The translations under genes and the position numbers were made by a program. A stretch of 64,000 nucleotides of DNA from Mycobacterium lepraemurium (GTDB taxonomy: Bacteria; Actinomycetota; Actinomycetes; Mycobacteriales; Mycobacteriaceae): NCBI GenBank assembly GCA_002291465.1, contig CP021238.1, positions 1,984,001-2,048,000 on the forward strand. The letters run 5' to 3'. This document shows, piece after piece, positions 10,731-20,477 of the stretch (position 1 is its first letter; the number at the start of each line of letters is the position of its first letter). The notes beneath the pieces were generated by a model. It searched no databases and had not been told where the DNA came from. It saw only the letters and a program-made list of their open reading frames with translations.

Positions 10731-11102
10731 ATGCTCATCATTGCGCTGGTATTGGCCCTGATCGGGCTCGTCGCGTTGGTGTTCGCGGTCGTCACCAGCA
10801 ACGAGCTGGTCGCCTGGGTGTGCATCGCCGCCAGCGTGGTGGGCGTGGTGCTGTTGATCCTCGACGCGCTGCGGGAGCGCCAGCAGCGGGACCGGGGTGG
10901 TGACGAGGCCCACGAGGACGCTGACGAGGCGGGCGCTGACGAGGACGACTTCGTCGACTATCCCGAGGACGCGCCCACCGAAAGCACCGAAGCCACCGAG
11001 CCGGCCGATCAGTCGGATCAGACGGGTCAGCCCGGGCAGGCCGGGTGGTCCGAGGAATCCGCCGTCCCGGCCGACGGCCGCGGCGGCGAGTCCACGCACT
11101 GA
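10731..11102 (+). CDS. Small membrane protein (Rv2144c homologue)
   Basis: 123 aa, function unknown. Two N-terminal transmembrane helices (about 1-22 and 29-48) are followed by a hydrophilic, strongly acidic tail with E/D and Q repeats. GGAGGATGACTG supplies a ribosome site overlapping the start region. It follows wag31 as in M. tuberculosis. Its 3' end overlaps the convergent phosphoribosyltransferase gene by 76 nt. Confidence 0.8.
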   Translation: MLIIALVLALIGLVALVFAVVTSNELVAWVCIAASVVGVVLLILDALRERQQRDRGGDEAHEDADEAGADEDDFVDYPEDAPTESTEATEPADQSDQTGQPGQAGWSEESAVPADGRGGESTH

Positions 11103-11800
11103 CGTTCCGCGCGCTCAGCCGGTCGGTGTGCCAGCAGCTCACGCACCTCGTCATAGCTGACCTGGTGAAAGTCGCCGTACACCTGCCCGACGGCCTCGAA
11201 TCCCGGCGGCGTGCTCAGGCACACCACCTCGTCGGCCTCACGGCCCAGCTCGCGGCACGCCGACTCCGGTCCCACCGGCACGGCCACGACTATCGATTTG
11301 GGCGTCGCGCCGGTCGGCCCGGACCGCAACGCCCGCACCGCGGCCAGCATGCTGGCGCCGGTGGCGATCCCGTCGTCGACCAGGATCACGACCCTGTCCC
11401 GCAGGTCGGCCATCGGGCGGTCGCCCCGGTAGGCGTGCTCGCGCCGCGCCAGTTCGGCCGTCTCGCTGTCGATTACCGCGCGCACCTGCTCGTCGGTGAT
11501 GCGCAGGCTGCTCACCACGTCGTCGTTCATCACCACGCCGCCGCTGGCCAGGGCGCCCATCGCCAGCTCCGACCAGTTCGGCACCCCGAGCTTGCGCACC
11601 AAAAACACGTCCAGCGGGGCGTGCAGCGCCGCGGCGATCTCCCAGGCCACCGGCAGGCCGCCGCGGGCCAGCCCGAACACCAGCACGTCGCCGCGGTCGC
11701 GGTAGGCCATCAGCTCCCCGGCCAGCGCGCGACCGGCCTCACGGCGGTCGCGAAAACTGCGCATCGCCGTTCGCCGGAGAAAGCCGTTCGGTCGGTTCAT
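11027..11800 (-). CDS. Phosphoribosyltransferase-domain protein (Rv2143-like)
   Basis: Type I phosphoribosyltransferase-fold protein of the kind found as Rv0571c/Rv2143; the substrate is unknown. 257 aa from the ATG at 11800, or 245 aa from the Met at 11764 ([11 protein letters not shown]), which is a plausible alternative. The PRPP-binding motif is [29 protein letters not shown] and [16 protein letters not shown] are further family blocks. The C-terminal 25 residues lie over the end of the Rv2144c homologue, so that tail may be poorly conserved. Confidence 0.8.
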   Translation of the reverse strand: MNRPNGFLRRTAMRSFRDRREAGRALAGELMAYRDRGDVLVFGLARGGLPVAWEIAAALHAPLDVFLVRKLGVPNWSELAMGALASGGVVMNDDVVSSLRITDEQVRAVIDSETAELARREHAYRGDRPMADLRDRVVILVDDGIATGASMLAAVRALRSGPTGATPKSIVVAVPVGPESACRELGREADEVVCLSTPPGFEAVGQVYGDFHQVSYDEVRELLAHRPAERAERQCVDSPPRPSAGTADSSDHPACPG

Positions 11801-11828
11801 CGGTGGTGTCCCAAAGGTGTCTTCCAGC

Positions 11829-12029
11829 CTACTGGCAGCTACGCCCGCGCATCGGCGAGCCGGCGTCGCTGCCGTCGTTCCAGGGGATGGCGCCGCCGGC
11901 CGGCAGCACGTCGACCCGGCGACCGGACAGGTCGCGGCGCACCCGCACGGTCCGGTCGTCGGGTCGGATGTCGCATGCGCCGGGGCCGTCGCGAAGGGTG
12001 TTGTGCAGCTTGGTGATTTGTAGCATCAC
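11829..12029 (-). CDS. Small hypothetical protein
   Basis: 66 aa starting [18 protein letters not shown]. No domain recognised; it is basic and Arg/Asp-rich with no signal or membrane segment. The start codon overlaps the stop of the short upstream frame at 12026-12109 (GTGA arrangement), which suggests coupling to a now truncated gene. It could be spurious; the support is only coding-like composition and the overlap. Confidence 0.3.
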   Translation of the reverse strand: MMLQITKLHNTLRDGPGACDIRPDDRTVRVRRDLSGRRVDVLPAGGAIPWNDGSDAGSPMRGRSCQ

Positions 12030-12109
12030 CCTCCGATGAAGCTTGTCGAGCTGCCCGCGCTGCCCGACAGGTGGTCGGCGATCAGCTTGGGAGTGAGGTT
12101 GTCGGACAT
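12026..12109 (-). pseudogene. Possible 5' remnant of an aconitase-type gene
   Basis: A 27-codon frame beginning MSDNLTPKLIADHL. These first 14 residues resemble the N-terminus of some mycobacterial/bacterial aconitate hydratases (M-x-D/E-N-L-T-x-K-L-I/L); the similarity stops after that and the frame ends. I read this as the stub left by a deletion, but 14 residues recalled from memory is thin evidence. Confidence 0.25.
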
Positions 12110-12277
12110 GGGGATAACGCTTTCGGATGTCGCCTGCTTGGCCGGTTGCCCGATTGGCCGGCCCTCACACGCGCAGGCTTCACCAGCAGCGAGAAAGCTC
12201 TGAAACAAGATGAAGAATATGTGTGATCGCGGCGTCGCCGCTGAACACACTCCATCGGCTCGCCCGCCTCAGTCGTG

Positions 12278-12363
12278 TGTCCGAGGGGGGACTTGAACCC
12301 CCACGCCCATTAGTAGGGCACTAGCACCTCAAGCTAGCGCGTCTGCCATTCCGCCACTCGGAC
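12278..12363 (-). tRNA. tRNA-Leu (anticodon GAG)
   Basis: 86-nt class II tRNA on the minus strand. The acceptor stem GTCCGAG (12363-12357) pairs with CTCGGAC (12285-12279), discriminator A at 12278. The anticodon stem CTAGC/GCTAG closes the 7-nt loop TTGAGGT with anticodon GAG (plus-strand 12328-12330), reading CUC/CUU. A long variable arm and the T-arm GGGGGTTCAAGTCCCCC are present. CCA is not encoded. It lies divergent to the M20 peptidase gene. Confidence 0.95.
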
Positions 12364-12477
12364 AAGACCAACCGGCATGGGTTGGCAGCTAAGGCTATCG
12401 GATTGCCCGCCGCTAACCCAATCCAGCTGCTCGGGCCTGGGCCCGGGAGCCCTCCGGCAATGGTAGGAAAGGAGGTT

Positions 12478-13833
12478 GTGACCATCCAGAGCGGGGCGAG
12501 CGAGGTGCCGGCCAACCCGAGCGATGACGTCGTCGAGGTGGTCAGCACCCTGATCCGGTTCGACACCACCAACACCGGCGAACCGGAGACCACCAAGGGC
12601 GAGGCCGAGTGCGCGCACTGGGTCGCCGAGCAGCTGGCCGCGGTGGGCTATGCGCCGCATTACGTCGAGTCCGGCGCGCCGGGCCGCGGCAATGTGTTCG
12701 TCCGCCTGCCGGGTACCGACAGTTCGCGCGGCGCGCTGCTGATCCACGGGCATCTCGACGTGGTGCCGGCCGAGCCGCCCGAGTGGAGCGTGCACCCGTT
12801 CTCCGGTGCGGTCAAGGACGGTTTCGTCTGGGGCCGCGGCGCGGTCGACATGAAGGACATGGTCGGCATGATGATCGTGGTGGCCCGGCATCTGAAGCGG
12901 GCCGGCATCGTGCCGCCGCGGGACCTGGTGTTCGCGTTCATCGCCGACGAGGAGCACGGCGGGACGTTCGGCGCGCAGTGGCTGGTCGACAACCGGCCGG
13001 AGCTGTTCGCCGGGGTCACCGAGGCGATCGGCGAGGTGGGTGGCTTCTCGCTGACCGTGCCGCGCCGCGACGGCGGCGAGCGTCGACTCTATTTGATCGA
13101 GACGGCTGAAAAGGGGCTGTCGTGGATGAAGCTCACCGTCCGCGGCCCGGCCGGGCATGGGTCGATGGTGCACGACCAAAACGCCGTTACCGCCGTCGCC
13201 GAGGCCGTCGGCCGGCTGGGCCGCCATCAGTTTCCGCTGGTGCTGACCGACACCGTTAACCAGTTCCTGGCCGCGGTCAGCGAGGAGACCGGACTGACCT
13301 TCGACACCGAATCGGGCGACCTGCGCGGCGTGGTCGAAAAGCTGGGCCCGATGGCGCGCATGCTCAAGGCCGTGCTGCACGACACCGCCAATCCCACCAT
13401 GCTCAAGGCCGGGTACAAGGCCAACGCCGTCCCGGCGATCGCCGAGGCGGTGGTGGACTGCCGGATCCTGCCGGGCCGCAAGGCGGCGTTCGAGGCCGAG
13501 ATCGACGAGCTGATCGGGCCGGAGGTGACGCGGGAATGGATCAAGGACTTCTCGTCCTATGAGACCAGCTTCGACGGCGACCTGGTCGACGCCATGAACG
13601 ACGCCGTGCTGGCGCTGGACCCGGACGCCCGAACCGTGCCGTATATGCTGTCCGGCGGTACGGACGCGAAATCCTTTGCGCGCTTGGGTATTCGCTGTTT
13701 CGGTTTCAGTCCACTGCGGTTGCCGCCCGACCTGGATTTCACCGCATTGTTCCATGGTGTCGATGAGCGGGTACCCATCGATGCGCTGCGGTTCGGCACC
13801 GACGTGCTGACCCACTTCCTGACCCACTGCTAG
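12478..13833 (+). CDS. M20-family metallopeptidase (Rv2141c homologue)
   Basis: Zinc peptidase/deacylase of the ArgE/DapE/CPG2 type; the substrate is unknown. 451 aa from the GTG at 12478, which follows AGGAAAGGAGG at ideal spacing; the open frame runs further upstream toward the tRNA. Metal-site motifs are visible: HGHLDVVPA, GRGAVDMKD and the catalytic DEEHGG. The dimerisation domain contains GPAGHGSMVHDQNA. Intact and of normal length. Confidence 0.88.
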   Translation: MTIQSGASEVPANPSDDVVEVVSTLIRFDTTNTGEPETTKGEAECAHWVAEQLAAVGYAPHYVESGAPGRGNVFVRLPGTDSSRGALLIHGHLDVVPAEPPEWSVHPFSGAVKDGFVWGRGAVDMKDMVGMMIVVARHLKRAGIVPPRDLVFAFIADEEHGGTFGAQWLVDNRPELFAGVTEAIGEVGGFSLTVPRRDGGERRLYLIETAEKGLSWMKLTVRGPAGHGSMVHDQNAVTAVAEAVGRLGRHQFPLVLTDTVNQFLAAVSEETGLTFDTESGDLRGVVEKLGPMARMLKAVLHDTANPTMLKAGYKANAVPAIAEAVVDCRILPGRKAAFEAEIDELIGPEVTREWIKDFSSYETSFDGDLVDAMNDAVLALDPDARTVPYMLSGGTDAKSFARLGIRCFGFSPLRLPPDLDFTALFHGVDERVPIDALRFGTDVLTHFLTHC

Positions 13834-13869
13834 TTGACCGACGCAAGCCGATCACACGAGAGGACCGCC

Positions 13870-14400
13870 ATGAGCACAGCTCCTGACCCGTACGCATCGC
13901 TGCCCAAGCTGCCGACCTTCACGCTGACCTCGCAATCGCTGACCGACGGTGGAACCCTGGCCAAGCCCCAGGTCAGCGGGATCATGGGCGCCGGCGGGGA
14001 AGACGTCAGCCCGCAGCTGAGCTGGTCGGGTTTCCCGGCCGAGACCCGCGGCTTTGCCGTCACCGTCTACGACCCCGACGCCCCGACCGCCTCCGGGTTC
14101 TGGCACTGGGCGGTGGCCAACCTGCCGGCCGACGTTACCGAGCTGCCCGCCGGTGCCGGCGACGGCAGCAATCTGCCCGGCGACGCGCTCACCCTGGTCA
14201 ACGACGCCGGGCAGCGCCGGTACATCGGGGCGGCGCCGCCGCCCGGACACGGCCCGCACCGCTACTACATCGCGGTGCACGCGGTGGACACCGAAAAGCT
14301 GGACCTGCCCGAGGATGCCAGCCCGGCCTTCCTCGGGTTCAACCTGTTCCAGCACGCCATCGCGCGGGCCGTCATTCACGGCACCTACGAGCAGAAGTAG
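13870..14400 (+). CDS. PEBP/YbhB-family protein (Rv2140c homologue)
   Basis: Phosphatidylethanolamine-binding-protein fold, cytoplasmic, 176 aa, the same length as Rv2140c. The ATG at 13870 follows GAGAGGA; an in-frame TTG at 13834 would add 12 unrelated residues. Ligand-pocket motifs [17 protein letters not shown] and GHGPHRYY are present. It is the last gene of the block collinear with the tubercular ftsW-Rv2140c region; the IS junction follows. Confidence 0.9.
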   Translation: MSTAPDPYASLPKLPTFTLTSQSLTDGGTLAKPQVSGIMGAGGEDVSPQLSWSGFPAETRGFAVTVYDPDAPTASGFWHWAVANLPADVTELPAGAGDGSNLPGDALTLVNDAGQRRYIGAAPPPGHGPHRYYIAVHAVDTEKLDLPEDASPAFLGFNLFQHAIARAVIHGTYEQK

Positions 14401-14572
14401 CAGCCAGGACCGGCCGCTGCCGCTGTTCCGGGCGCCCCGGCCGCTCCAGCCGCCACGGCCGCGAACCGGCGCGCCACCCGCATCGACTCCTCGCGATGGG
14501 TGGACTCGATCACCGCCACCAACGCAACCGGATCCCGCCGTTCGAGCAAGGGCTCGAGTGTAGCACCCCGCT
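14401..14572 (-). pseudogene. N-terminal DUF222 gene fragment beside the IS
   Basis: Minus-strand frame reading L-E-P-L-L-E-R-R-D-P-V-A-L-V, then IESTHREESMRVARRFAAVA. This matches the opening helices of DUF222 (13E12-type) proteins, which typically read ...R-D-P-x-A-L-V-x-x-I-E-x-x-x-R-x-E-S-x-x-x-A-R-R-x-A-A-V. After about 55 residues the similarity ends and the frame soon stops in the PEBP gene. No start codon is evident. The rest of the gene is gone. Confidence 0.5.
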
Positions 14573-14585
14573 AAGACATCAGGGT

Positions 14586-14640
14586 TGTCATCTCCCAGGA
14601 CATCGGTGATAGTTCTGCATCAGGACATCGGTGACAGTTC
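14586..14640 (+). repeat. Left terminal inverted repeat of the IS
   Basis: Starts TGTCATCTCCCAGG. It holds two copies of GGACATCGGTGA (14598-14609 and 14623-14634) separated by TAGTTCTGCATCA, so the transposase recognition site appears iterated. Its partner is 15950-16004 in reverse orientation. Confidence 0.75.
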
Positions 14641-14683
14641 GGGTGGTCTTGGTGGTGACAGTTCTGGCCGCAATGCTCGGGCG

Positions 14684-15944
14684 GTGGCTGTTCATGAACC
14701 TATCGATCCTCGTGTCCGTCTGGCGATCTCGCAGTGGCCTGATGATGCGCCCCGTGGGGTGGTCTCGACGTTTTGCGCCGAGCATGGCGTCTCCCGAAAA
14801 TCGTTCTACGGGTTGCGAAAACGCGCCAAGACCGAGGGGCCGGCCGCGGTCTTCGAGCCCAGGGCCCGACGACCGAAATCGAGCCCGTCGAAGTTCAGCG
14901 ATGAAGTCAAAGCGCAGGCCGTGGCAGTGCGTGTCGCTCTAGAGTCCTCCGGTTTGGACCACGGGCCGATCAGTGTGCACGAGAAGATGCGCGCGATGGG
15001 CCTAGAACAGGTCCCCTCCACGGCGTCGCTGGCACGCATCTTCCGTGAGGCCGGCGTGGCTCGACTGGAGCCCAGGAAGAAGCCTCGTTCGGCATGGCGG
15101 CGGTTCGTCTATCCCGCACCGAACGCGTGCTGGCAGCTGGACGGCACCGAGTACGTGCTGACCGGTGGGCGCACCTGCGTGATCTTCCAGCTCATCGACG
15201 ACCACTCTCGCTACGCCGTGGCCTCGCACGTGGCCTGGGGTGAGACCGTCGAGGCCGCGATCGCCGTCTTTGACAAGGCGGTGGCCGCCCACGGGGTGCC
15301 CCAACGGCTCCTGAGCGACAACGGTGCTGCGTTGAACCCGTCCCCGCCGTGGCTACATCGGTCAACTCGTCGAACACGCAAGTGCGCTCGGGGTCGAAGC
15401 GATCACCGGCAAGCCTTACAAACCGACCACTCAGGGAAAAAACGAACGCTTTCACCAGACGCTGTTCCGCTATCTGGACAAGCAGTCACTCGCTGAGACG
15501 CTCGATCAGTTGCAAGCCCAGGTGGACGCGTTCGACCACATCTACAACACCGAAAGACCCCACCAAGGGCTCCCCGGGCGCGTCACACCGCTGACCGCGT
15601 GGGACGCGGCACCGAAGGCCGAGGCCCCACGCCCCGAACCCGTTCGGCCACTGTTCGACCGGCCCGCGCCACGAGTGCCGTTGGACCTGCCTGTCGGCAC
15701 CGTCATGAGATGGGTAACCACTGCGGGCACCATCGGGCTGGACTCAGTCACCTACATGGTCGACGTGCAACGCGCCTTCGAACACGTCCTGGTCGTCAGC
15801 GACGGCGACAAGATCATCGTGATCGACACCGACGGCGAAGTCCTCGCCGAGCACACCCGACCCTCACCCGGCATCACATACGTCGGCAACGGTAGACCCC
15901 GCGGCCCACGCCCCAAACCCGAAGGATCGCCACCAAAGTCCTGA
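14684..15944 (+). pseudogene. IS481-family transposase, frameshifted
   Basis: DDE-type integrase-core transposase with an N-terminal HTH region (ISQWPDDAPRG, AEHGVSRKSFYGLRKRA). Catalytic triad positions are the Asp in CWQLDGTEY, the Asp in LLSDNGAAL and the Glu in GKNERFHQTL. A single extra C in the CCCC run at 15342-15345 throws the frame between the second Asp and the Glu; removing it restores N-P-S-R-R-G-Y-I-G-Q-L. The likely start is the GTG at 14684, after the terminal repeat. Activity would need frameshifting or correction of the read. Confidence 0.82.
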
Positions 15945-15949
15945 CACAG

Positions 15950-16004
15950 AAAGTGTCACCAATGTCCTGATGCAGAACTGTCACCGATGTCCCGAGACAT
16001 CACA
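15950..16004 (-). repeat. Right terminal inverted repeat of the IS
   Basis: Read on the minus strand it begins TGTGATGTCTCGGG and carries GGACATCGGTGA and a variant GGACATTGGTGA, mirroring the two-box layout of the left end. Confidence 0.75.
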
Positions 16005-16038
16005 GGTTTTGCCGTAGGCCCACCGTAGTGTTTCGAAC

Positions 16039-17446
16039 ATGTATTCGAGAACTCGGGAGGAGATCCGGGCAGACGTCGACACGCTGCACGCCGCGGTCTC
16101 CCGGGTGCTCGGGCACTCGTATGACGCGCTGAACACGCCGGAGCGGCTGCGGTTGCTGGAGATCTTCGAACGTGAGACGCGCCGACTTCAAATTCCCGGG
16201 CACCAGCTGATCAACCAGCTTGCCGAGCAGTCGGATCCCACCGAACTCGGCGGCAGGCTGTCGGTCGCGTTGGCCGAGCGGCTGCTCATCACCCGTGCCA
16301 AGGCTGCCCGCCGCATCGACGACGCCCGAGATCTCGGCGTCCGGCGCACCCTGACCGGCGAGCCGTTGGCGCCGCTGCTGCCCGCCACGGCGGCGGCCCA
16401 GCGCGACGGGGCGATCGGCACCGACCATGTGGCGGTGATCCGGCAGTTCTTCGACCAGTTGCCGTGCTGGGTGGACGCTCCCACCCGGGACGCCGCCGAG
16501 GCCGACCTGGCTCGCTGGGCCGGCTAGCACCGCCCCGAAAGCCTGCGCAAGGTGGCCGACCGGATCGCCTGCTGCCTCAACCCCGACGGCCGCTACAGCG
16601 ACGAAGACCGGGCGCGGGCGCGCGGGCTGGTCCTGGGCAACCAGCAGGCCGACGGCATGTCCCGGCTGAGCGGCTGGTTGACGCCCGAGGCCCGGGCAGC
16701 CGTCGAGGCCGTGCTGGCCAAGCTGGCCGCTCCGGGGATGTGCAACCCCGACGATCCAGCACCCGTCGTCGACGGGCAGCCCGGCCAGGAGGCGATCCAG
16801 CGCGACAGCCGCAGCGCGGCCCAGCGCAACCACGACGGCCTCAACGCTGCGCTGCGGGGCGTGCTCGCCAGCGGAAAACCGGGGCAGCACAACGGGTTAC
16901 CGGCCAGCATCGTCGTCACCACCACGCTGCGGGACCTCGAGTCCACGGCCGGTAAGGGGCTGACGGGCGGCGGCACCCTGCTGCCGATGTCCGATGTGAT
17001 CCGCCTGGCCCGCCACGCCCACCATTACCTCGCCGTCTTCGACAAGGGCAAGCCGCTGGCGCTGTACCACACGAAATGCCTGGCCTCGCCGGGACAGCGA
17101 ATTGTTTTGTACGCCAAGGACCGTGGCTGTTCACACCCGGGCTGCGACGTTTCGGGCTATTACTGCGAAGTCCATCATGTCACCGGTTACGCCAAATGCG
17201 GCCGCACCGACATCGACCAACTGACCTTCGCCTGCGGCGGCCATCACCCGCCTTGCCGAGCAAGGCTGGATCACCCGCAAGAACAGCCGAGGCGAGACCG
17301 AATGGATCCCACCACCGCATCTCGACCACGGCCAGCCGCGGACCAACGCCTTCCATCACCCCGAGAAGCTGGTCGCGGACGGCGATAACGACACCGGCGA
17401 CAACACGTCCGGCGCCCCCGACGACCCGCAGCCGCCGATCCCTTGA
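16039..17446 (+). pseudogene. DUF222/HNH endonuclease (13E12 repeat family), broken
   Basis: Multicopy mycobacterial family with N-terminal DUF222 and C-terminal HNH nuclease domain. It starts MYSRTREEIRADVD at 16039 and retains LINQLAEQ. Codon 163 is TAG (16525-16527) in the same frame as the downstream part; CAG to TAG is the simplest change. The HNH core [17 protein letters not shown] is intact, then one extra C near 17250-17252 shifts the frame; correcting it gives [17 protein letters not shown] and the natural stop at 17444-17446. Two independent lesions, so non-functional as written. Confidence 0.85.
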
Positions 17447-17555
17447 TCTGGCGCCGAGCGACCGGGCAGCGTAGTGCTGCAATTGCGAAACGATTCGTAG
17501 CGTAATTGGGCTACGGGGCCATCACGTATCCGACCATCGAGAGGACATCGGCTTG

Positions 17556-19487
17556 ATGCGCAGCCGCTACGCCGGCGAACCGTTCACCACCTCCACGGCC
17601 GAGATCGCCGCCGCCCTCGAGGATGTCAGCATCCCGACGCTGTTGCTCTCGCTCATCCCCATCACCGGCGACCCACGCTTCATCTGCGACTTCAAGCAGA
17701 TGGGCATCTTCCTCAACGAGGTCCAGGGGTTCATGTCCGAGGAGGACACGGCCCGGGCCCGCGCCGAGGCGCTCTCGGTCATCACCGACTACCGCGACCG
17801 CGGCTGCCCCGAACCCGAGCCACTCAGCCCCGAGCTCATCCGGGAGATGATGGACTCGGCCGCCTGCGAACACGTACCCGACGACTACCTACCGCTGATC
17901 TGAGAAGAGCTGGACCTCGACGGCGTCGACCCGCGCCGCCCCGCCGCCTTGCCGGTCGAACACGCGGCCGGGCTCCTGGTGCTCGTCGTCGGCTGCGGCG
18001 AGTCCGGCATCCTGGCCGGCGTCCGCCTCAAGCAGGCCAACATTCCGTTCACCATCGTCGAGAAGAACGCGGGCCCGGGCAGAACATGGTGGGAGAACAG
18101 CTATCCTGGCGCCCGGGTGGACGTGGCCAACCATTTCTATTGCTACAGCTTCGAACCCAACAACGACTGGACCCATTTCTTCGCCGAGCAATACGAGCTG
18201 CAGGACTATTTCACCAAGGTCATCGACCAACAAGACCTGGCCGGCCAGGTGCGCTGGCAGACCGAGGTGCTCGCGGCCGAATGGGACGACGGCGACGGCA
18301 CCTGGACGGTGTCGCTGCGCTCGGCCGACGGCCACACCGAAACAATGCGGGCGCGGGCGCTCATCACCGCGGTGGGACAGCTGAACCGGCTCAACATCCC
18401 GGCCTTCGACGGCGCGCAGACCTTCCGGGACCCGTCGTTTCATTCGGCGGCCTGGGATCACTCGGTGGACCTGAAGGGCAAGCGGGTTGCTCTCGTCGGC
18501 GCCGGCGCCAGCGTATTTCAGATCGCACCGGCGATCGCCGCGGACGTCAAGCGGCTCACCGTGTTCCAGCGCACCGCGCAGTGGATGTTCCCCAACCCGA
18601 TGTATCACGACGAAGTCGGCGACGGAGTGCGCTGGGCGATGCGCCATCTGCCGTTCTACGGCCGGTGGTGACGCGGCCGAGGCCGACCCGAACTACGCTG
18701 ACCAGGAGCACGAGCACGCCGTCAGCGACGTCAACGCCGCCGTCCACATGATGTTCCCGCAATGGATCACCAGCCAGGTCGGCGAGGATTCGGAGTTGCA
18801 GGCCAAGGTGATGCCCGACTATCCCGCCTGCGGCAAACGAACCCTGCAGGACAACGGCAGCTGGCTGCGCACCCTGCAGCGCGACAACGTCGAACTGGCG
18901 CGCACGCCCATCGACAAGATCACGCCGCACAGCATCGTCACCGTAGACGGGGCGGCGTACGACGCCGATGTCATCGTGTACGCCACTGGATTCCGGCACA
19001 CCGATGTGCTGTGGTCCCTGAAGGTGACCGGCCGCAACGGGGTCGACCTGCACCAAATGTGGGGGAGTCGGCCGTATGCCTACTTGGGCATCACCGTGCC
19101 GGAGTTTCCGAACTTCTTCATCATCTACGGCCCGGGAACTCACCTCGCTCACGGCGGCAGCCTGATCTTCCAGTCCGAGCTGCAGATGCGCTACATCGAC
19201 CAATGCCTGGCGCGGCTGTGCGAGCCCGGTGTGCATTCCATCGAACCGAAACCCGACGCCGCCATCGATTGGCACCGGCGCACCCAGGCCCAGATCAAGA
19301 AGATGGTGTGGTCGCACCCGGCGGTCAAGCGCACTCCTATTTCAAGAACGCCGACGGCGAGATTCACACGGTGAGCCCATGGCGTCTCAACGAGTACTGG
19401 TCCGCGGTGCGCGAGCCCGATTGGTCGCAGTTCGTGGTGCGGCCGAAAGATGCTGTGCCACACGGAAGTCGACAGGGAAAGCAATAA
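17556..19487 (+). pseudogene. Baeyer-Villiger-type flavin monooxygenase, broken
   Basis: FAD/NADPH monooxygenase of the HAPMO-like group, with an extra N-terminal segment of about 115 residues. The start ATG 17556 follows GAGAGGA. Lesions: an in-frame TGA at 17901-17903 (CGA to TGA); loss of residues plus a frame change after LPFYGRW at about 18669; a 1-nt frame slip near 19333 before SYFKNADGEI. Recognisable parts include a degenerate FAD site (VVGCGESGILAG), the PGARVDVANHFY region, VALVGAGASVFQ (NADPH site) and VIVYATGF. The end is QGKQ then TAA. The original length would be near 650 aa. Confidence 0.88.
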
Positions 19488-19506
19488 GGAAAGTGAGTAC
19501 GACACT

Positions 19507-20471
19507 ATGCGCACCGTAGTCGTCGACGGGCCCTGCAGCATCCGGGTGGACACCCGCCCAGATCCCGTGCTTCCCGGGCCCGACGGGGCGATCGTCGAGG
19601 TGAGCGCGGCCGGGATCTGCGGATCCGACCTGCACTTCTACGAGGCCGACTTCCCGATGCCGGACCCGATTGCGTTGGGCCACGAGGCAATCGGAACCGT
19701 GGTGGAGGCCGGGCCGCAGGTGCGCAATGTCAAGGTCGGCGATCAGGTCATGGTGTCCTCGGTCGCCGGCTGCGCCACCCGGGATCCGGTGCTGTGCCAC
19801 TCCGGTTTCCAGATCTTCGGGGGCGGTGTGCTGGGCGGCGCGCAGGCCGATCTGCTGGCGGTGCCCGCGGCCGACTTCCAGCTGCTGAAGATCCCCGAGG
19901 GCATCAGCACCCAACAGGCGCTGCTGCTCACCGACAATCTGGCCACCGGCTGGGCCGCCGCGCAGCGGGCCGACATTCCCTTCGGCGGCACGGTAGCGGT
20001 CATCGGGCTGGGCGCGGCAACGGTTTTCGCGGTCGATCAGGTTGACGGCCGGCTGGCGCGTGCCGCCCGGTGGGGGCGACGCCCCTCAAGGCGCCGGCGC
20101 CCGAGGCGATCCTCGGGGCCACCGGCGGCCGCTGCGCCGACGCGGTGATCGACTCCGTCGCCACGGACGCCTCCCTGACCGAGGCGCTCAACGCGGTGCG
20201 GCCGGGCGGCACGGTCTCGGTGGTCGGCGTGCACGACATGAACCCGTTCCCGCTCAACGCGCCGGGCTGCCTGATTCGCGGCATCACCCTGCGGATGACC
20301 ACGGCGCCGGTGCAGCGCACCTGGCCGGAATTGATTCCGCTGTTGCAGTCGGGCCGGCTGGACGTCGACGGAATCTTCACCACGACAATGCCTTTGGACG
20401 AAGCGGCCACCGGGTATGCGACCGCGGGGTCGCGGTCGGGCGACGACGTCAAGATCCTGCTGAAACCGTAG
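19507..20471 (+). pseudogene. Zinc-dependent alcohol dehydrogenase, broken
   Basis: MDR-family dehydrogenase. The zinc/catalytic region is good (GICGSDLHFYEAD, ALGHEAIGTVVEAG). In the NAD fold VAVIGLGA joins directly to ATVFAVDQ: the middle of the GxGxxG turn and following helix are missing in frame, as if deleted between two GGGCGCGG-like copies near 20011. One G is missing from the run at 20072-20076; restoring it yields RWGATPLKAPAPE and an uninterrupted C-terminus to 20471. It lies 19 nt downstream of the broken monooxygenase, so the two probably formed one pathway operon. Confidence 0.85.
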
Positions 20472-20477
20472 CGGTGC

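Larger units (their letters stand above)
14586..16004 (+). mobile_element. IS481-type insertion sequence, 1419 bp
   Basis: Bounded by TGT...ACA with imperfect terminal inverted repeats of about 55 bp (14586-14640 and 15950-16004, roughly 46 of 55 positions identical). Both flanks carry GGT (14583-14585 and 16005-16007), a possible short target duplication. It contains a single DDE transposase gene, now frameshifted. It lies between a DUF222 fragment and a second DUF222 gene. IS name not assigned. Confidence 0.8.

Noticed and set aside
11045..12016. 323-codon plus-strand frame
   Set aside because: Complement of the phosphoribosyltransferase gene; composition is His/Arg-rich and no domain is seen.
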